From: Sideroxydans sp.
GTDB taxonomy: Bacteria; Pseudomonadota; Gammaproteobacteria; Burkholderiales; Gallionellaceae
Assembly (NCBI GenBank): GCA_027310725.1
Contig: DAIDAG010000057.1
Coordinates: 1-64,000 of the forward strand
Reading direction: 5' to 3'
Length of the DNA: 64,000 bases
Shown: piece after piece, positions 25,720-34,319 of the stretch
How the letters are laid out: every line of letters begins with the position of its first letter
Position numbering within the stretch: position 1 is the first letter of the stretch
Program-made: the position numbers and the translations under genes
The notes under the pieces: model-generated
Seen by the model: the letters and a program-made list of their open reading frames with translations, nothing else
Told to the model about the DNA's origin: nothing
Databases searched by the model: none

Positions 25720-26175
25720 ATGAAATACAGCCTTCAATTTAAGATTCTCACGACCCTAATTGCGCTCTCGCTATCATTTGTGTCTTTTAGCGCAACATCT
25801 GCCGACAAGCCTGCTCAGCAAGTCTCCGCTGACCATGAGAAAGTAATTTTTCAGGTAAGCGATTCGACACCCAGCAAATGGAATCTGGCGCTTAACAACG
25901 CCCGGAACGTTCAAGAGCTTATTGGAAAAGACAAGGTTGATATCGAGATCGTGGCTTTCGGGCCGGGAATTGACATGCTCAAGCTCGAATCCGAAGTGGG
26001 TGATAGGGTAGACAAGGCACTGACTGACGGTGTAAAGATTGTTGCTTGTGAAAATACCATGAAAGGCAAACAACTTACCAAAGACGACATGCTGCCGTCT
26101 ATCAGTTATGTTCCAGGCGGCGTGGTCGAGATAATGAGAAAACAGAAAGCTGGCTGGGCTTATATCCACCCATAA
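25720..26175 (+). CDS. Periplasmic DsrE-like protein
   Basis: A 151-residue protein with a Sec signal (about 1-28, ending ATSADK) and one DsrE/DsrF-like domain. Typical parts are KVIFQVSDSTPSKWNLALNNARN across strand and helix, VEIVAFGPGIDML-type turn and the cysteine strand IVACENTM (Cys110). DsrE-type proteins carry sulfur as a persulfide or bind sulfane compounds. The SD GAGGAA precedes the ATG. It is divergent from the ECF sigma gene and has the matching ECF promoter. It is the closest relative of the anti-sigma's sensor domain in the window. Confidence 0.9.
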   Translation: MKYSLQFKILTTLIALSLSFVSFSATSADKPAQQVSADHEKVIFQVSDSTPSKWNLALNNARNVQELIGKDKVDIEIVAFGPGIDMLKLESEVGDRVDKALTDGVKIVACENTMKGKQLTKDDMLPSISYVPGGVVEIMRKQKAGWAYIHP

Positions 26176-26432
26176 GAACTCGTACATGGTACCGCGATAC
26201 CAAAGAGGGTTGATTTCTCAGAATAGTGGAAGGCGTTAAACATGGTAGACAAACTTCTTTCCGGCATCGTTAATCAGGCTGTTGCAAAGCCAAACTTATC
26301 GCCGGAATGACTACCAAAATCATTTACTTGGTTACATTAAGTAATATCTAGTGACAATTTTCCGGATGTGGTTCCAGGTTTGCAGTATTTTTCTTGCGCT
26401 CATTCTCAACAATAATATCGTGGAGTAAAAAA

Positions 26433-26948
26433 ATGAATCAAATGTCACGCACAATTTTCATCCTTTCCCTTTCCGTTGTCATGACCACTGCGTTGCCTGC
26501 TGTCTCTGCCTGGGCTGATACCGCACCCCAGATTCGTATTGATGTCCCGGTCACGATCAAATCTGCAAAAGTTGTTTTTAACATGGATCATGCCGCATTT
26601 AGTGGCGACGCGCCTGTCGGCCTCAAGCACATGAGTCTCATGGTTAACCGCTTTCAACAGCCTGGCAAGTCATTAGACTTGGTCGGCGTTTTTCATGGTG
26701 AGGCCGGCTACATGCTGCTCAACGACAACGCTTATAACAAAGTGCGAAAAATCACTACTGGCAATCCCTACACGGACATGATTCAAGATCTTATTAAGCA
26801 GGGGGTTCAGATCGAGGAGTGTGCCGTTACCATGAAGGCCAACAACTGGGGGAATGATGACCTGTTACCTGGCGTGAAAGTGAATGCGGGCGCGCTCGGC
26901 AGAATCGTTCAATTAGTGCAAGAAGGTTATGTAATGATTCAGCCCTGA
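26433..26948 (+). CDS. Periplasmic DsrE-like protein
   Basis: A 171-residue secreted DsrE-like protein: signal peptide about 1-29 (to AWA), strand KVVFNMDH, a longer loop than in the 25720 protein, the turn FHGEAGYMLL, and the cysteine strand QIEECAVTMK (Cys130) followed by NDDLLPGVKV. It more closely resembles the 28627 protein than the 25720 one. The start is the ATG at 26433 behind TGGAG; the frame opens earlier at 26394. No GGAAT/CGTC promoter was found in the 257 bp before it. It ends at a two-way terminator shared with the porin gene. Confidence 0.85.
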   Translation: MNQMSRTIFILSLSVVMTTALPAVSAWADTAPQIRIDVPVTIKSAKVVFNMDHAAFSGDAPVGLKHMSLMVNRFQQPGKSLDLVGVFHGEAGYMLLNDNAYNKVRKITTGNPYTDMIQDLIKQGVQIEECAVTMKANNWGNDDLLPGVKVNAGALGRIVQLVQEGYVMIQP

Positions 26949-27071
26949 TCCGACTATGGCTAGTGAGTTGGCCGATATCTGGGTTGAAATCAATTCATCT
27001 GTGTTTGCTAAATAACGCGTATTGGCGACTAACCTGATGCGGTCATTATACTTTTTTTAATCGTAGACTCT

Positions 27072-27105
27072 GAATAAAAAGGACGCATACGCGTCCTTTT
27101 TATTC
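27072..27105. terminator. Bidirectional intrinsic terminator
   Basis: Perfect 15-bp inverted repeat (GAATAAAAAGGACGC and its complement) with a 4-nt loop; each arm gives a T-rich run on its own strand. It separates the convergent dsrE-like gene (stop 26948) and porin gene (stop 27118). Confidence 0.92.
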
Positions 27106-27117
27106 ACCTAAAATCGC

Positions 27118-28503
27118 TCAGTAACGGTATGTCATTTGTACGCCCCATAAATTGCCGGTCGCATCCAATACATTCATGGCATTGAGAAGTGCAGTCGACG
27201 CGGGAGTACCCACTGCTGTGCCCGGATTTACTACGCTAGCGCTACGACGCGAATAATTAACCATGAATCGAAACGCATTATTGTAAAAATATTGTCCCCC
27301 GAGAGTCCAAGTATTAGTTCTGCGTTCATCAGGGGCGGAATTTGACATTCTGTCATATGTATCAAATCGCAACTCCGCCTCGAATTTCTCCGTGAGTTTC
27401 CATCCGGTATCAAGATAATAGCCGTTCGCCTTATTGTAAGATTCCACCGCCATCAGCTGTACCGGCACAAATCCACCCGGTACTGGGTTAAATGCTGGAT
27501 TCAATCCCATATAAATCATGCCGCTACCCTTTATGTATTCACTGCCAACACGCAATTTGTCATTCACATATTTGAAGCCCAAGCCCTCACGCATGCGGTC
27601 GTAGTTGGCACCATTAAAGTAGCGATTGCCATCCTGATGCCAAATGAAAGCAGTGATATCTTTACGCCTCGGACCAGAGCCGCCAAACACGTAGGAAGCT
27701 TGGAGACGGCCGGAAACGTCGTGATTTCCGGGATTATTTGCTGTATTGAAATTTACCCCATCTGCCTGGCTGAGCATCAGGGCATAGGCGTATTCCCATT
27801 TTTCATGGTTGAACCAGTCGAAAACCTCGACACCTATATCACGGAAAGCGCCTACGGAGCCCGCAATTGCCGCACCTCCAGTCCCACCGTTCATGGCAAT
27901 TCCTGTTGCAGGTGCCAGAGGACCAGTCTTGTAAGGAGTCACAAAACGTTCGTTCAGAAGGCCATCGGTGACGCTAGTGAAGGCAAGATAATCCAAAGTG
28001 GGTTCACCCAGCATGGCTTCTTCACCGATCGGGAGGCGCCCTAATCCAACGCGAACGCGCGCTCCAGGGATATAGTTGAATGTCACGGTGGCATCGGTAA
28101 GTACTGCGTATCTTTTGCTGTCCGACCCGTTTACGGTCAGCGCGTTATTGCCAAGTTCGGCGAGTAGGAAGTAATCGATATTTCCATCAGTTCCGGGCAT
28201 TTTTCCGCGAAGTCCTGGACGCGCGCGAAAAATCTGAGCTTGATCTCCGCTGGTCAAATCAGGTCCTACCAAGTTGAATACCGGTGTTTTGCCGTTGTAG
28301 GCCCTTGCTTGTGCAGCGCCCGTGATGCCGTTAGCAGGGCCGCCAGTATTGTGCACAAATTGCGGCTGAATAAAACCCCAGAATCTGTAGTCTGGAGCCT
28401 CTGGTGCTTCGGTATTTTGTAATTCAAACCAGTTGGTGGCAAAGGAAGCTGGCGCATGTCCGAAGGTTGCAAGCAAAGCAGTTACAATTAGTGTCCTTTT
28501 CAT
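27118..28503 (-). CDS. Outer-membrane porin
   Basis: A 461-residue outer-membrane beta-barrel with a Sec signal (about 1-22, ending ASFA). The pattern of alternating aromatic and polar strands and the ending MTYRY (terminal aromatic) fit a 16- or 18-strand porin, probably of the phosphate-selective porin O/P type. Typical pieces are FWGFIQPQFVHNTGG, RARPGLRGKM, YFLLAELGNN, RVGLGRLPIG. It is the last gene of the minus-strand sulfur set, 123 bp after the dsrE-like gene, without its own GGAAT/CGTC site. It may admit a sulfur oxyanion. Confidence 0.85.
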   Translation of the reverse strand: MKRTLIVTALLATFGHAPASFATNWFELQNTEAPEAPDYRFWGFIQPQFVHNTGGPANGITGAAQARAYNGKTPVFNLVGPDLTSGDQAQIFRARPGLRGKMPGTDGNIDYFLLAELGNNALTVNGSDSKRYAVLTDATVTFNYIPGARVRVGLGRLPIGEEAMLGEPTLDYLAFTSVTDGLLNERFVTPYKTGPLAPATGIAMNGGTGGAAIAGSVGAFRDIGVEVFDWFNHEKWEYAYALMLSQADGVNFNTANNPGNHDVSGRLQASYVFGGSGPRRKDITAFIWHQDGNRYFNGANYDRMREGLGFKYVNDKLRVGSEYIKGSGMIYMGLNPAFNPVPGGFVPVQLMAVESYNKANGYYLDTGWKLTEKFEAELRFDTYDRMSNSAPDERRTNTWTLGGQYFYNNAFRFMVNYSRRSASVVNPGTAVGTPASTALLNAMNVLDATGNLWGVQMTYRY

Positions 28504-28626
28504 GTGAATCCCCTTTGAATTTATTTAGAATTATTGATCCCTTGCTGAAACACTGAGTTTTTTCTTCCTTGACCCGAGCTACATTCCCTGTCTGCGATCT
28601 ATGCAGATGTAGCCTAGATAAAATCT

Positions 28627-29163
28627 TTACGGCGTTACCTCCTGAAAGCCCGATTTTTCGAAATCGATAATTGCTGCAATTCCTGATGTGACGATGCGGG
28701 TAGCAGGCAAGAGATCAGTCGTTTCATAACCTAGCATTTGCATCGCCACCCCGCATTCGTACATTTTTACGCCGTCTTTTTGCAGCGCTTCGATAATCGC
28801 TCTGTTAGGATTTCCTTTTGGATGCTGCCCTTTTGCCTTCTCGTCATATGCGTCATCTTTCAGCAAAAACTGAGAACCCGCCGCCCGGAATACCATTACA
28901 ATTTCATAATCTTTCCCGTTCTTCATGCCAAGGGATTCATATTGATCATGGAGGTTCTTGGCGGCCATAAGCTGTTTGCTGATGCCATTCATCGGAATGA
29001 CGCCAGCATCGTTGACCTGAATAACTACTTTGATCCCCGTTTTGTTAATTATCTGCAAAGGCGGTTGCGTGCTTTCATCAGAAGTGCTTGCTCCCCAAGC
29101 AGTACCTTGCAACAGCAATGTCGCGACTACGGCAAAAGTGGCTAAACCTATTTTTCTATTCAT
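28627..29163 (-). CDS. Periplasmic DsrE-like protein
   Basis: A 178-residue secreted DsrE-like protein: signal to about residue 24 (TAWGA), core strand IKVVIQVND, YEIVMVFRAAGSQFLL, cysteine strand KMYECGVAMQ (Cys137) and TTDLLPATRIVTSGIAAI. The start is the ATG at 29163 with GGAGAG nearby; a longer frame starts at 29193. It has its own ECF promoter (29269-29244). Next gene downstream is the porin. Confidence 0.88.
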   Translation of the reverse strand: MNRKIGLATFAVVATLLLQGTAWGASTSDESTQPPLQIINKTGIKVVIQVNDAGVIPMNGISKQLMAAKNLHDQYESLGMKNGKDYEIVMVFRAAGSQFLLKDDAYDEKAKGQHPKGNPNRAIIEALQKDGVKMYECGVAMQMLGYETTDLLPATRIVTSGIAAIIDFEKSGFQEVTP

Positions 29164-29243
29164 ATATCCAGCTCTCCTTGTTATGTAAACCATCTGTGAG
29201 ATATCAAGAAAGCCATATTTAAAGCATTGATACCTTTACTTAA

Positions 29244-29269
29244 GACGAAGGGGTAGCCATGAATATTCC
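29244..29269 (-). promoter_or_regulatory. ECF promoter of a dsrE-like gene
   Basis: Read on the minus strand: GGAAT (29269-29265), 17-nt spacer, CGTC (29247-29244), then TTAAG. It is 80 bp before the ATG at 29163 and downstream of the DsbC-like gene. Confidence 0.75.
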
Positions 29270-29336
29270 ATTCCGGGAGTGATTTTTAAATATTTATTTA
29301 GCTTGGGCTAAGAACATGCCCTAGAGTGGCGAATTA

Positions 29337-30047
29337 TTATTTTTTTGAACTTGAAGCAGTGAGTTGGTTGTCGAGTTGGTCAATTGGCAGGGAGCCCGGT
29401 TGAATGGTGCCATCCTCGAATACCATTGTGGGTGTTACAGTAATTTTCAATTTTTTTGCGAGTTTGGAAACCGTGGTTAAAGCGGTTGTATCGCAGCTAC
29501 TTCCCAAGACCGGTTCCACCCCCCTGAGCATTTGATCCTCCCAGGCTTTGAGTCTGTCGGGTGAGCACCAGATGGATCTGGCTTTCTCTTCGGAGCCGGG
29601 CAATATTGGAAATATATAAAAATAAACCGTAGCATTGTCTAGTTTGACCATTTCCTTTTCCAAATTTCTGCAATAGGTACAATTGGGATCAGTGAAAATC
29701 GCCAGTTTTCTTTTGCCGCTGCCATTTACGCGCTTGATCGCAATTTCGAGTGGCAAGGCATCAAACTTGATTGCATAGAACTGTTTTTCTCTTTCTTCGG
29801 TCAGATTTTTCATCGTATGCATATCGATGACATTGCCGGAAAAAAGGTAGTTCATTTTCTCATCGGTATAAACTAGCTGGTCATCAAAAACCACTTCATA
29901 TAAACCTAAATAGGGTGTTTTGCTGATACTGATTAGCTTTGCATAGGGGAATCTTTTCGCCATTGCAGATTTCATGCTTGCTTCATCAGCAAAACTTCCA
30001 TTGATTAAGAAAATAAAAATCATCACTACACAAGAAATTGATTTCAT
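29337..30047 (-). CDS. DsbC-like periplasmic thiol:disulfide protein
   Basis: A 236-residue secreted protein: signal to about residue 20 (GSFA), a DsbC/G-type N-terminal dimer domain (FPYAKLISISKTPYLGLYEVV), linker helix, and thioredoxin domain with active site CTYC (123-126, in FTDPNCTYCRNL) and cis-Pro loop VTPTMVF. DsbC homologs isomerise disulfides or reduce cysteines. In Sox systems such proteins (compare SoxS, SoxW) keep the SoxY cysteine active, so a role in regenerating SoxY or the DsrE cysteines is likely. It lies between two dsrE-like genes. Confidence 0.9.
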   Translation of the reverse strand: MKSISCVVMIFIFLINGSFADEASMKSAMAKRFPYAKLISISKTPYLGLYEVVFDDQLVYTDEKMNYLFSGNVIDMHTMKNLTEEREKQFYAIKFDALPLEIAIKRVNGSGKRKLAIFTDPNCTYCRNLEKEMVKLDNATVYFYIFPILPGSEEKARSIWCSPDRLKAWEDQMLRGVEPVLGSSCDTTALTTVSKLAKKLKITVTPTMVFEDGTIQPGSLPIDQLDNQLTASSSKK

Positions 30048-30126
30048 TTTTTCGTTTGAATCAATAGAAAGTTTTGTAGAAGAAGCTAACCACCACTGAT
30101 TGAAGATGCTTGTTGCAACATTCTTG

Positions 30127-30669
30127 TTAGTTCACTGGATCGACAACAAAGTGCTTCTTGGCTTGTAAATAGGCCACCTCAGCAAATCCGGATGGAACAA
30201 TATCTGCATCACTGACGTGATAAAGGTTATGGAAATCGATGCCTTGCTCACGCAGAGTGTTGTCGCATACCTTAATTTGAACGCCTTCTTTCTTCAGGTC
30301 ATCCAATTTCTTTTGAATCTGTTCATCAGGGTTCTTGAGTAAAGTAACGCCCTTGGCGTAAAGAACTACAGTCACATTCAACTTGCCCTTCCACGACTCG
30401 ACCGCCTTGAGGCCGTTAGCAATATTGCGAAGCTTCATTCCTTGGATGCCCTTGTCATCAGAGGTCAGAGGCACAACAATATTTACTTTTCCATACGAAC
30501 CATGCTTGATGTCTGGCTTTACGTATTCGCTTGATTTAGCTTCTGCGACAGCTGCAACAACTGGTGCTGACACAGCGGGAGTGCTATCGCCGGCAAATGC
30601 CGTCGGAACGGACAGCAGGACCAGTGAAGATACGATGATCGACCGTGCCAATTTTTGGTGAACGTGCAT
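30127..30669 (-). CDS. Periplasmic DsrE-like protein
   Basis: A 180-residue secreted DsrE-like protein. Signal to about residue 26 (TAFAG), an Ala/Pro/Val-rich linker (30-45), then the domain with KVNIVVPLTSDD, LNVTVVLYAKGVTLL and the cysteine strand IKVCDNTLR (Cys135). The SD AGGAGA is before the ATG at 30669. It follows the solute-binding gene in the minus-strand operon and precedes the dsbC-like gene. Confidence 0.88.
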   Translation of the reverse strand: MHVHQKLARSIIVSSLVLLSVPTAFAGDSTPAVSAPVVAAVAEAKSSEYVKPDIKHGSYGKVNIVVPLTSDDKGIQGMKLRNIANGLKAVESWKGKLNVTVVLYAKGVTLLKNPDEQIQKKLDDLKKEGVQIKVCDNTLREQGIDFHNLYHVSDADIVPSGFAEVAYLQAKKHFVVDPVN

Positions 30670-30766
30670 GTGTTTCTCCTATTTATATTGTTTAAAACAT
30701 CTACTGCTCTGCTGCAATCTGCCTTGATAGACCGAACCTCGGCTCATGTGTCGGAGTTGCATTGGA

Positions 30767-31801
30767 CTATTGCGGCGTTTCACCCTGATATGACTTAAAG
30801 CCAAAGCGCTTGAAGATTTCTTGTGCTTCAGGCGATTTCAGAAATTCGATCCATTTCTTTCCCTCCTTCGGATGTGGCGCCCCCTTGATCAGCGCAACGG
30901 CATAGATACCTGTGGCGTTCTGATTGTCAGGAATGACCACATGGCTGATCGGATTGCCCGCCTGCTCCTGGAAAATTGCTTCCGATTGCCAAGTCACTCC
31001 AGCATCCGCCTTGCCCTGCATCAGGTAGAGCGGGGATTGACGATGATGGATATGAGTCAGGATGGTTTCCCCGTTCTTAACCTTGGTTTCGTACACGGCG
31101 CGCACCAGATCTTCGCCGCCAGCCTTTGCCAGGCTGTTTTTAATCTGACGACCGATCCCCTCGAATGCTGGATTGGGCATCACCAGACGTACACCTGGCT
31201 TACTCAGGTCGTTAAGGCTAGAAATTTTGGCAGGATTACCTTTGGGTATCATGATGGTAAGTGTATTGGTCGCATAAGAAATTGCCGGACCTACCGCATA
31301 GCCTTCTTTGATGGTGCTATCTATTCTTCTTAGACCTGCAGCATACACATCTGCATGAACAGTCCAAGTCATGTTTCCGACGGTGATGGTACCGTCTTGA
31401 TTGATTTGCTCGGCCAGCAGACCAGGTGGAATCGTTTCGTAGTAAATCTTGCCCTTAAGCTCGGGATATTTTTTCTCGAATGCCTGAACCAAAGGGGCCA
31501 TGGCAAAGAAATAATTGCCGCCCACGAAAATCGACAACTTGGGATTGATCGGGTTGCCATGGAAGTCAGGAAGGTTGTCGACTTCAGGTACGGTAAATTC
31601 CAGCCCTCTGGACTCAACCGGGTTATTCTCGCCATGGCTCCAGGGCGGGTACACCCCGAGGTCCTGGTCGGCCGCACAGGCCAGTGTAAATCCGGACAAG
31701 AATGAAACCAGCATACTTACCGCAACCGCCAACAGGGACGATGGGATTGCCCTGCGAAGCGTTGCATTTGTTGCCTTGAAAATTGCGTCAGTTGAAATCA
31801 T
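30767..31801 (-). CDS. Periplasmic solute-binding protein (ModA/type 2 periplasmic binding fold)
   Basis: A 344-residue secreted binding protein: hydrophobic signal (about 15-45), two-lobe type 2 periplasmic-binding fold with LSIFVGGNYFFAMAPLVQAFEKKYPELKGKI at the start and an Ala/Asp-rich hinge ADAGVTWQSEAIF. It resembles oxyanion-binding proteins such as ModA, but no ABC permease or ATPase gene is nearby, so it is an orphan that may deliver a ligand to a sensor or enzyme. The start is ATG at 31801 (GGAGGA upstream); the frame is open to 31846. It is 45 bp after the cytochrome gene, so they share a transcript. Confidence 0.85.
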   Translation of the reverse strand: MISTDAIFKATNATLRRAIPSSLLAVAVSMLVSFLSGFTLACAADQDLGVYPPWSHGENNPVESRGLEFTVPEVDNLPDFHGNPINPKLSIFVGGNYFFAMAPLVQAFEKKYPELKGKIYYETIPPGLLAEQINQDGTITVGNMTWTVHADVYAAGLRRIDSTIKEGYAVGPAISYATNTLTIMIPKGNPAKISSLNDLSKPGVRLVMPNPAFEGIGRQIKNSLAKAGGEDLVRAVYETKVKNGETILTHIHHRQSPLYLMQGKADAGVTWQSEAIFQEQAGNPISHVVIPDNQNATGIYAVALIKGAPHPKEGKKWIEFLKSPEAQEIFKRFGFKSYQGETPQ

Positions 31802-31846
31802 GAACTTCCTCCGTTTAACTTTGAATAATGAGCAACACACGATCAA

Positions 31847-33883
31847 TCAATATCGGGCATCCGTTGGCTTGCCGCCCTTCGGCCAATCCTTGCGCTTGTC
31901 CGCATAATCCGGGCGCGGCATGTGCGTGAAGTATTGCGCGACGTCAACCGCTTCCTGGTCGGTCAAACCGCCTTGCCCTAAAGGAAATTTCCGGGTGTTC
32001 GATATCGGCATGTTGTTCTTGACGAAGGCAGCAGCGGTATAGGTCTTTGCGATACCCGCGCCGATGTTGAAAGACTGGTTGCCCCATAGTGGCGGGAATA
32101 CATATCTGCCATCTGCCTGTTTCAACCCCTCCCCCTTGTCGCCATGGCAGACGGCACATTGGTCCTTGTATATTTTCTTGCCGTTGTCTACATTTGGGAT
32201 GATCGATTTATCTATCTTACCGACCCCGCGCCCCGGAATGGGCTCGTCAGCCTTAGCCTGACCTTTCATGTTGTCCATGTAGGCAATCATGGACAACATT
32301 TCCCGGGAATCCTTTTCCAGCGGCTTGCCGTTCATGGAGCGGCGCATGCAACCATTCACCCGATCCTTGAAGTCGATGATTTTGCCGGCACGCGGTGCAT
32401 AAGATGGAAATAAGGCTGCAAGTCCGACATAAGGCGCAGCGTGCTCCATGGTGCCGCCATTCAGATGGCAGCTGTTACATACCAGGACGTCGCCCACATT
32501 TTTTGGCAAAAGCGCCATGGTGTCCGTCATCAACCTCATTCCGTAAATCAACTGGTCCGCATTTGGGCTGGACAGCATGGACGCATAGCGCGGCACTGTG
32601 AATTTGGATGGCTCCGTCGGTTTGATACCGATTTCATCGCGCACTTTCCTGATCTCCTCTGCGCTGACTGGCTCGCCCTGATTGCCCCATTGGGTGCGCA
32701 CGAAGGTAACGATCTCCGTCAGTTCCTGGTCGGACAAGCTCTCATAGCTCGGCATGCTGAACGCGTGCTTGGCCTGTTCGGTTTCAGCGGCTTTCCATCC
32801 GCTCAACACCACATGGATGACAGAGGTAGGGTTCTTGGACTGAATCGACGAATTGTTTGCCAGCGGCGGGAAGAACTTATCCATTCCTCGTCCGTCATTT
32901 TGGTGGCAGGTGGCGCAAAACTGCACGTACCCCAAACCTCCGCGCGTTTTATACAGGACGTTCTCCCCGATTTGCGCAACTAGCTTTGGCTTGATCGCTT
33001 CCGACTCGGTATTGGAGGGTAGCGAATTCAAATACTCGCCAATTGCGGAAAGATCGCCTTCGCTGAAAAGCTGCGTACTGAAATGTACAACCTCGGTCAT
33101 GGTCCCATAAGCAGTTGCATGACTGTTGCGGCCAGTCTTCAGAAAACTGGCAAACTCGGATTGAGACCATTGGTTGCGCAGATTGACTGCATGCCAATTT
33201 TCAACGGTAGAGCCGGCAAGGAATTCTCTGCCGCGGTCGCCATCCTGCGTCATGGTCGTCTCTTGCATCGCAAATCCACGCGGAGTATGGCAGGAACCAC
33301 AGTGACCCAGTCCCTGAACCAGATAAGCACCACGATTCCATTGTGACGACTTGGCAGGATCGGGCTTGAAGGTCGTATCTTCAAGGAACGCCATGTTCCA
33401 GAATTTCAGCCCGAAACGCATACTGAACGGCCATTGCATGCTGTTTTCCTTGTTCGGTTGGCTGACCGGTTCAACCCCGTGCATCACATAGGCATATAGC
33501 GCCTTCATATCGTCTGCGCTGATCTTGGCAAATGAAGGATAAGGCATCGCAGGGTAAAGATTGTGGCCGTCTGCAGCGACACCTGTACGCATGGCGAGAT
33601 CGAATTGTTCAAGGGAATAACTGCCGATTCCAGTTTTGACATCGGGTGTGATATTGGTGGAGTGAACGATACCGAATGGTGTCTTAAACTCCAGTCCACC
33701 CGCCATGGATTTGCCATCCTTTGCTGTGTGACAGGCAATGCAATCGCCAAGATGGGCGAGATATTCTCCGCGCTTGACTTGCTCATCCGCCTGAGAATCT
33801 GGCGATATAGCAAATGCCGGATTCATCAGAATGGCTATTAGCAACATGCCCGCATAGCTCGTAAGTCCAAATCTGCATGACAT
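31847..33883 (-). CDS. Five-haem cytochrome: three-haem cytochrome c fused to TsdA-like thiosulfate dehydrogenase
   Basis: A 678-residue secreted protein (signal to about residue 25). Part 1 (about 30-400) has three haem sites, CIACH (48-52), CGSCH (195-199) and CATCH (323-327), with the architecture of three-haem alcohol/gluconate dehydrogenase cytochrome subunits. Part 2 (about 415-670) is TsdA-like: CNSCH (469-473), a PSYAPRAGKI stretch, DRVNGCMRRSMNGKPL with Cys512 at the place of the haem-ligating cysteine of TsdA, and CAVCH (576-580). TsdA oxidises thiosulfate to tetrathionate or the reverse. The fusion would pass electrons from its own donor domain. Start ATG at 33883 (GGAG six bases upstream); the frame is open to 33895. 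It has an ECF promoter. Confidence 0.88.
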   Translation of the reverse strand: MSCRFGLTSYAGMLLIAILMNPAFAISPDSQADEQVKRGEYLAHLGDCIACHTAKDGKSMAGGLEFKTPFGIVHSTNITPDVKTGIGSYSLEQFDLAMRTGVAADGHNLYPAMPYPSFAKISADDMKALYAYVMHGVEPVSQPNKENSMQWPFSMRFGLKFWNMAFLEDTTFKPDPAKSSQWNRGAYLVQGLGHCGSCHTPRGFAMQETTMTQDGDRGREFLAGSTVENWHAVNLRNQWSQSEFASFLKTGRNSHATAYGTMTEVVHFSTQLFSEGDLSAIGEYLNSLPSNTESEAIKPKLVAQIGENVLYKTRGGLGYVQFCATCHQNDGRGMDKFFPPLANNSSIQSKNPTSVIHVVLSGWKAAETEQAKHAFSMPSYESLSDQELTEIVTFVRTQWGNQGEPVSAEEIRKVRDEIGIKPTEPSKFTVPRYASMLSSPNADQLIYGMRLMTDTMALLPKNVGDVLVCNSCHLNGGTMEHAAPYVGLAALFPSYAPRAGKIIDFKDRVNGCMRRSMNGKPLEKDSREMLSMIAYMDNMKGQAKADEPIPGRGVGKIDKSIIPNVDNGKKIYKDQCAVCHGDKGEGLKQADGRYVFPPLWGNQSFNIGAGIAKTYTAAAFVKNNMPISNTRKFPLGQGGLTDQEAVDVAQYFTHMPRPDYADKRKDWPKGGKPTDARY

Positions 33884-33980
33884 TTGTTTCTCCATTTATT
33901 AATAACGTATAGACTCAACGTGCTTTCTGATGAAAGCTCGATAAACTATGCGCAAAGAAAAATATTGCTCCCCTTACCAA

Positions 33981-34006
33981 GACGGCGGATTCGCGCAAAA
34001 TATTCC
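33981..34006 (-). promoter_or_regulatory. ECF promoter of the cytochrome fusion operon
   Basis: Read on the minus strand: GGAAT (34006-34002), 17-nt spacer, CGTC (33984-33981), then TTGG. It is 97 bp before the ATG at 33883. Fourth copy of the motif pair in the sulfur region. Confidence 0.72.
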
Positions 34007-34319
34007 ACTGGTCTACAAATTTGTTGGTGGCTGACTTTTGATATGGGCGCATTACAAGAAAAATGAACGAAACCGGTGGCACACCAGATGTGCTGGAACA
34101 GGCATTATTCAGCCGCAAGAAACTGATCAAATTAACTATCAATGAGGAGTTGCCGATACTTTCCTGGAGCGTGGATGTTAAGTAATCGGCAGATAGCAGT
34201 CACAAATCCAGCTTAGCGATGACTAGGACAAGCAGACCAATAGAGGACTGAGCTAACTTGGATATTCCGAAATCAAAATGAGTGGAACAGGATCGATCAC
34301 AAGGGAATAACGGCGATAC

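Noticed and set aside
26304-26330. GGAAT before the dsrE-like gene at 26433, as a fifth ECF promoter
   Set aside because: Seventeen bases after GGAAT there is ACTTGG, not CGTC; no -10 element.
28504-28626. ECF promoter before the porin gene
   Set aside because: ATTCC occurs on the plus strand but no GACG at the needed distance; the porin is more likely read from the promoter at 29269.
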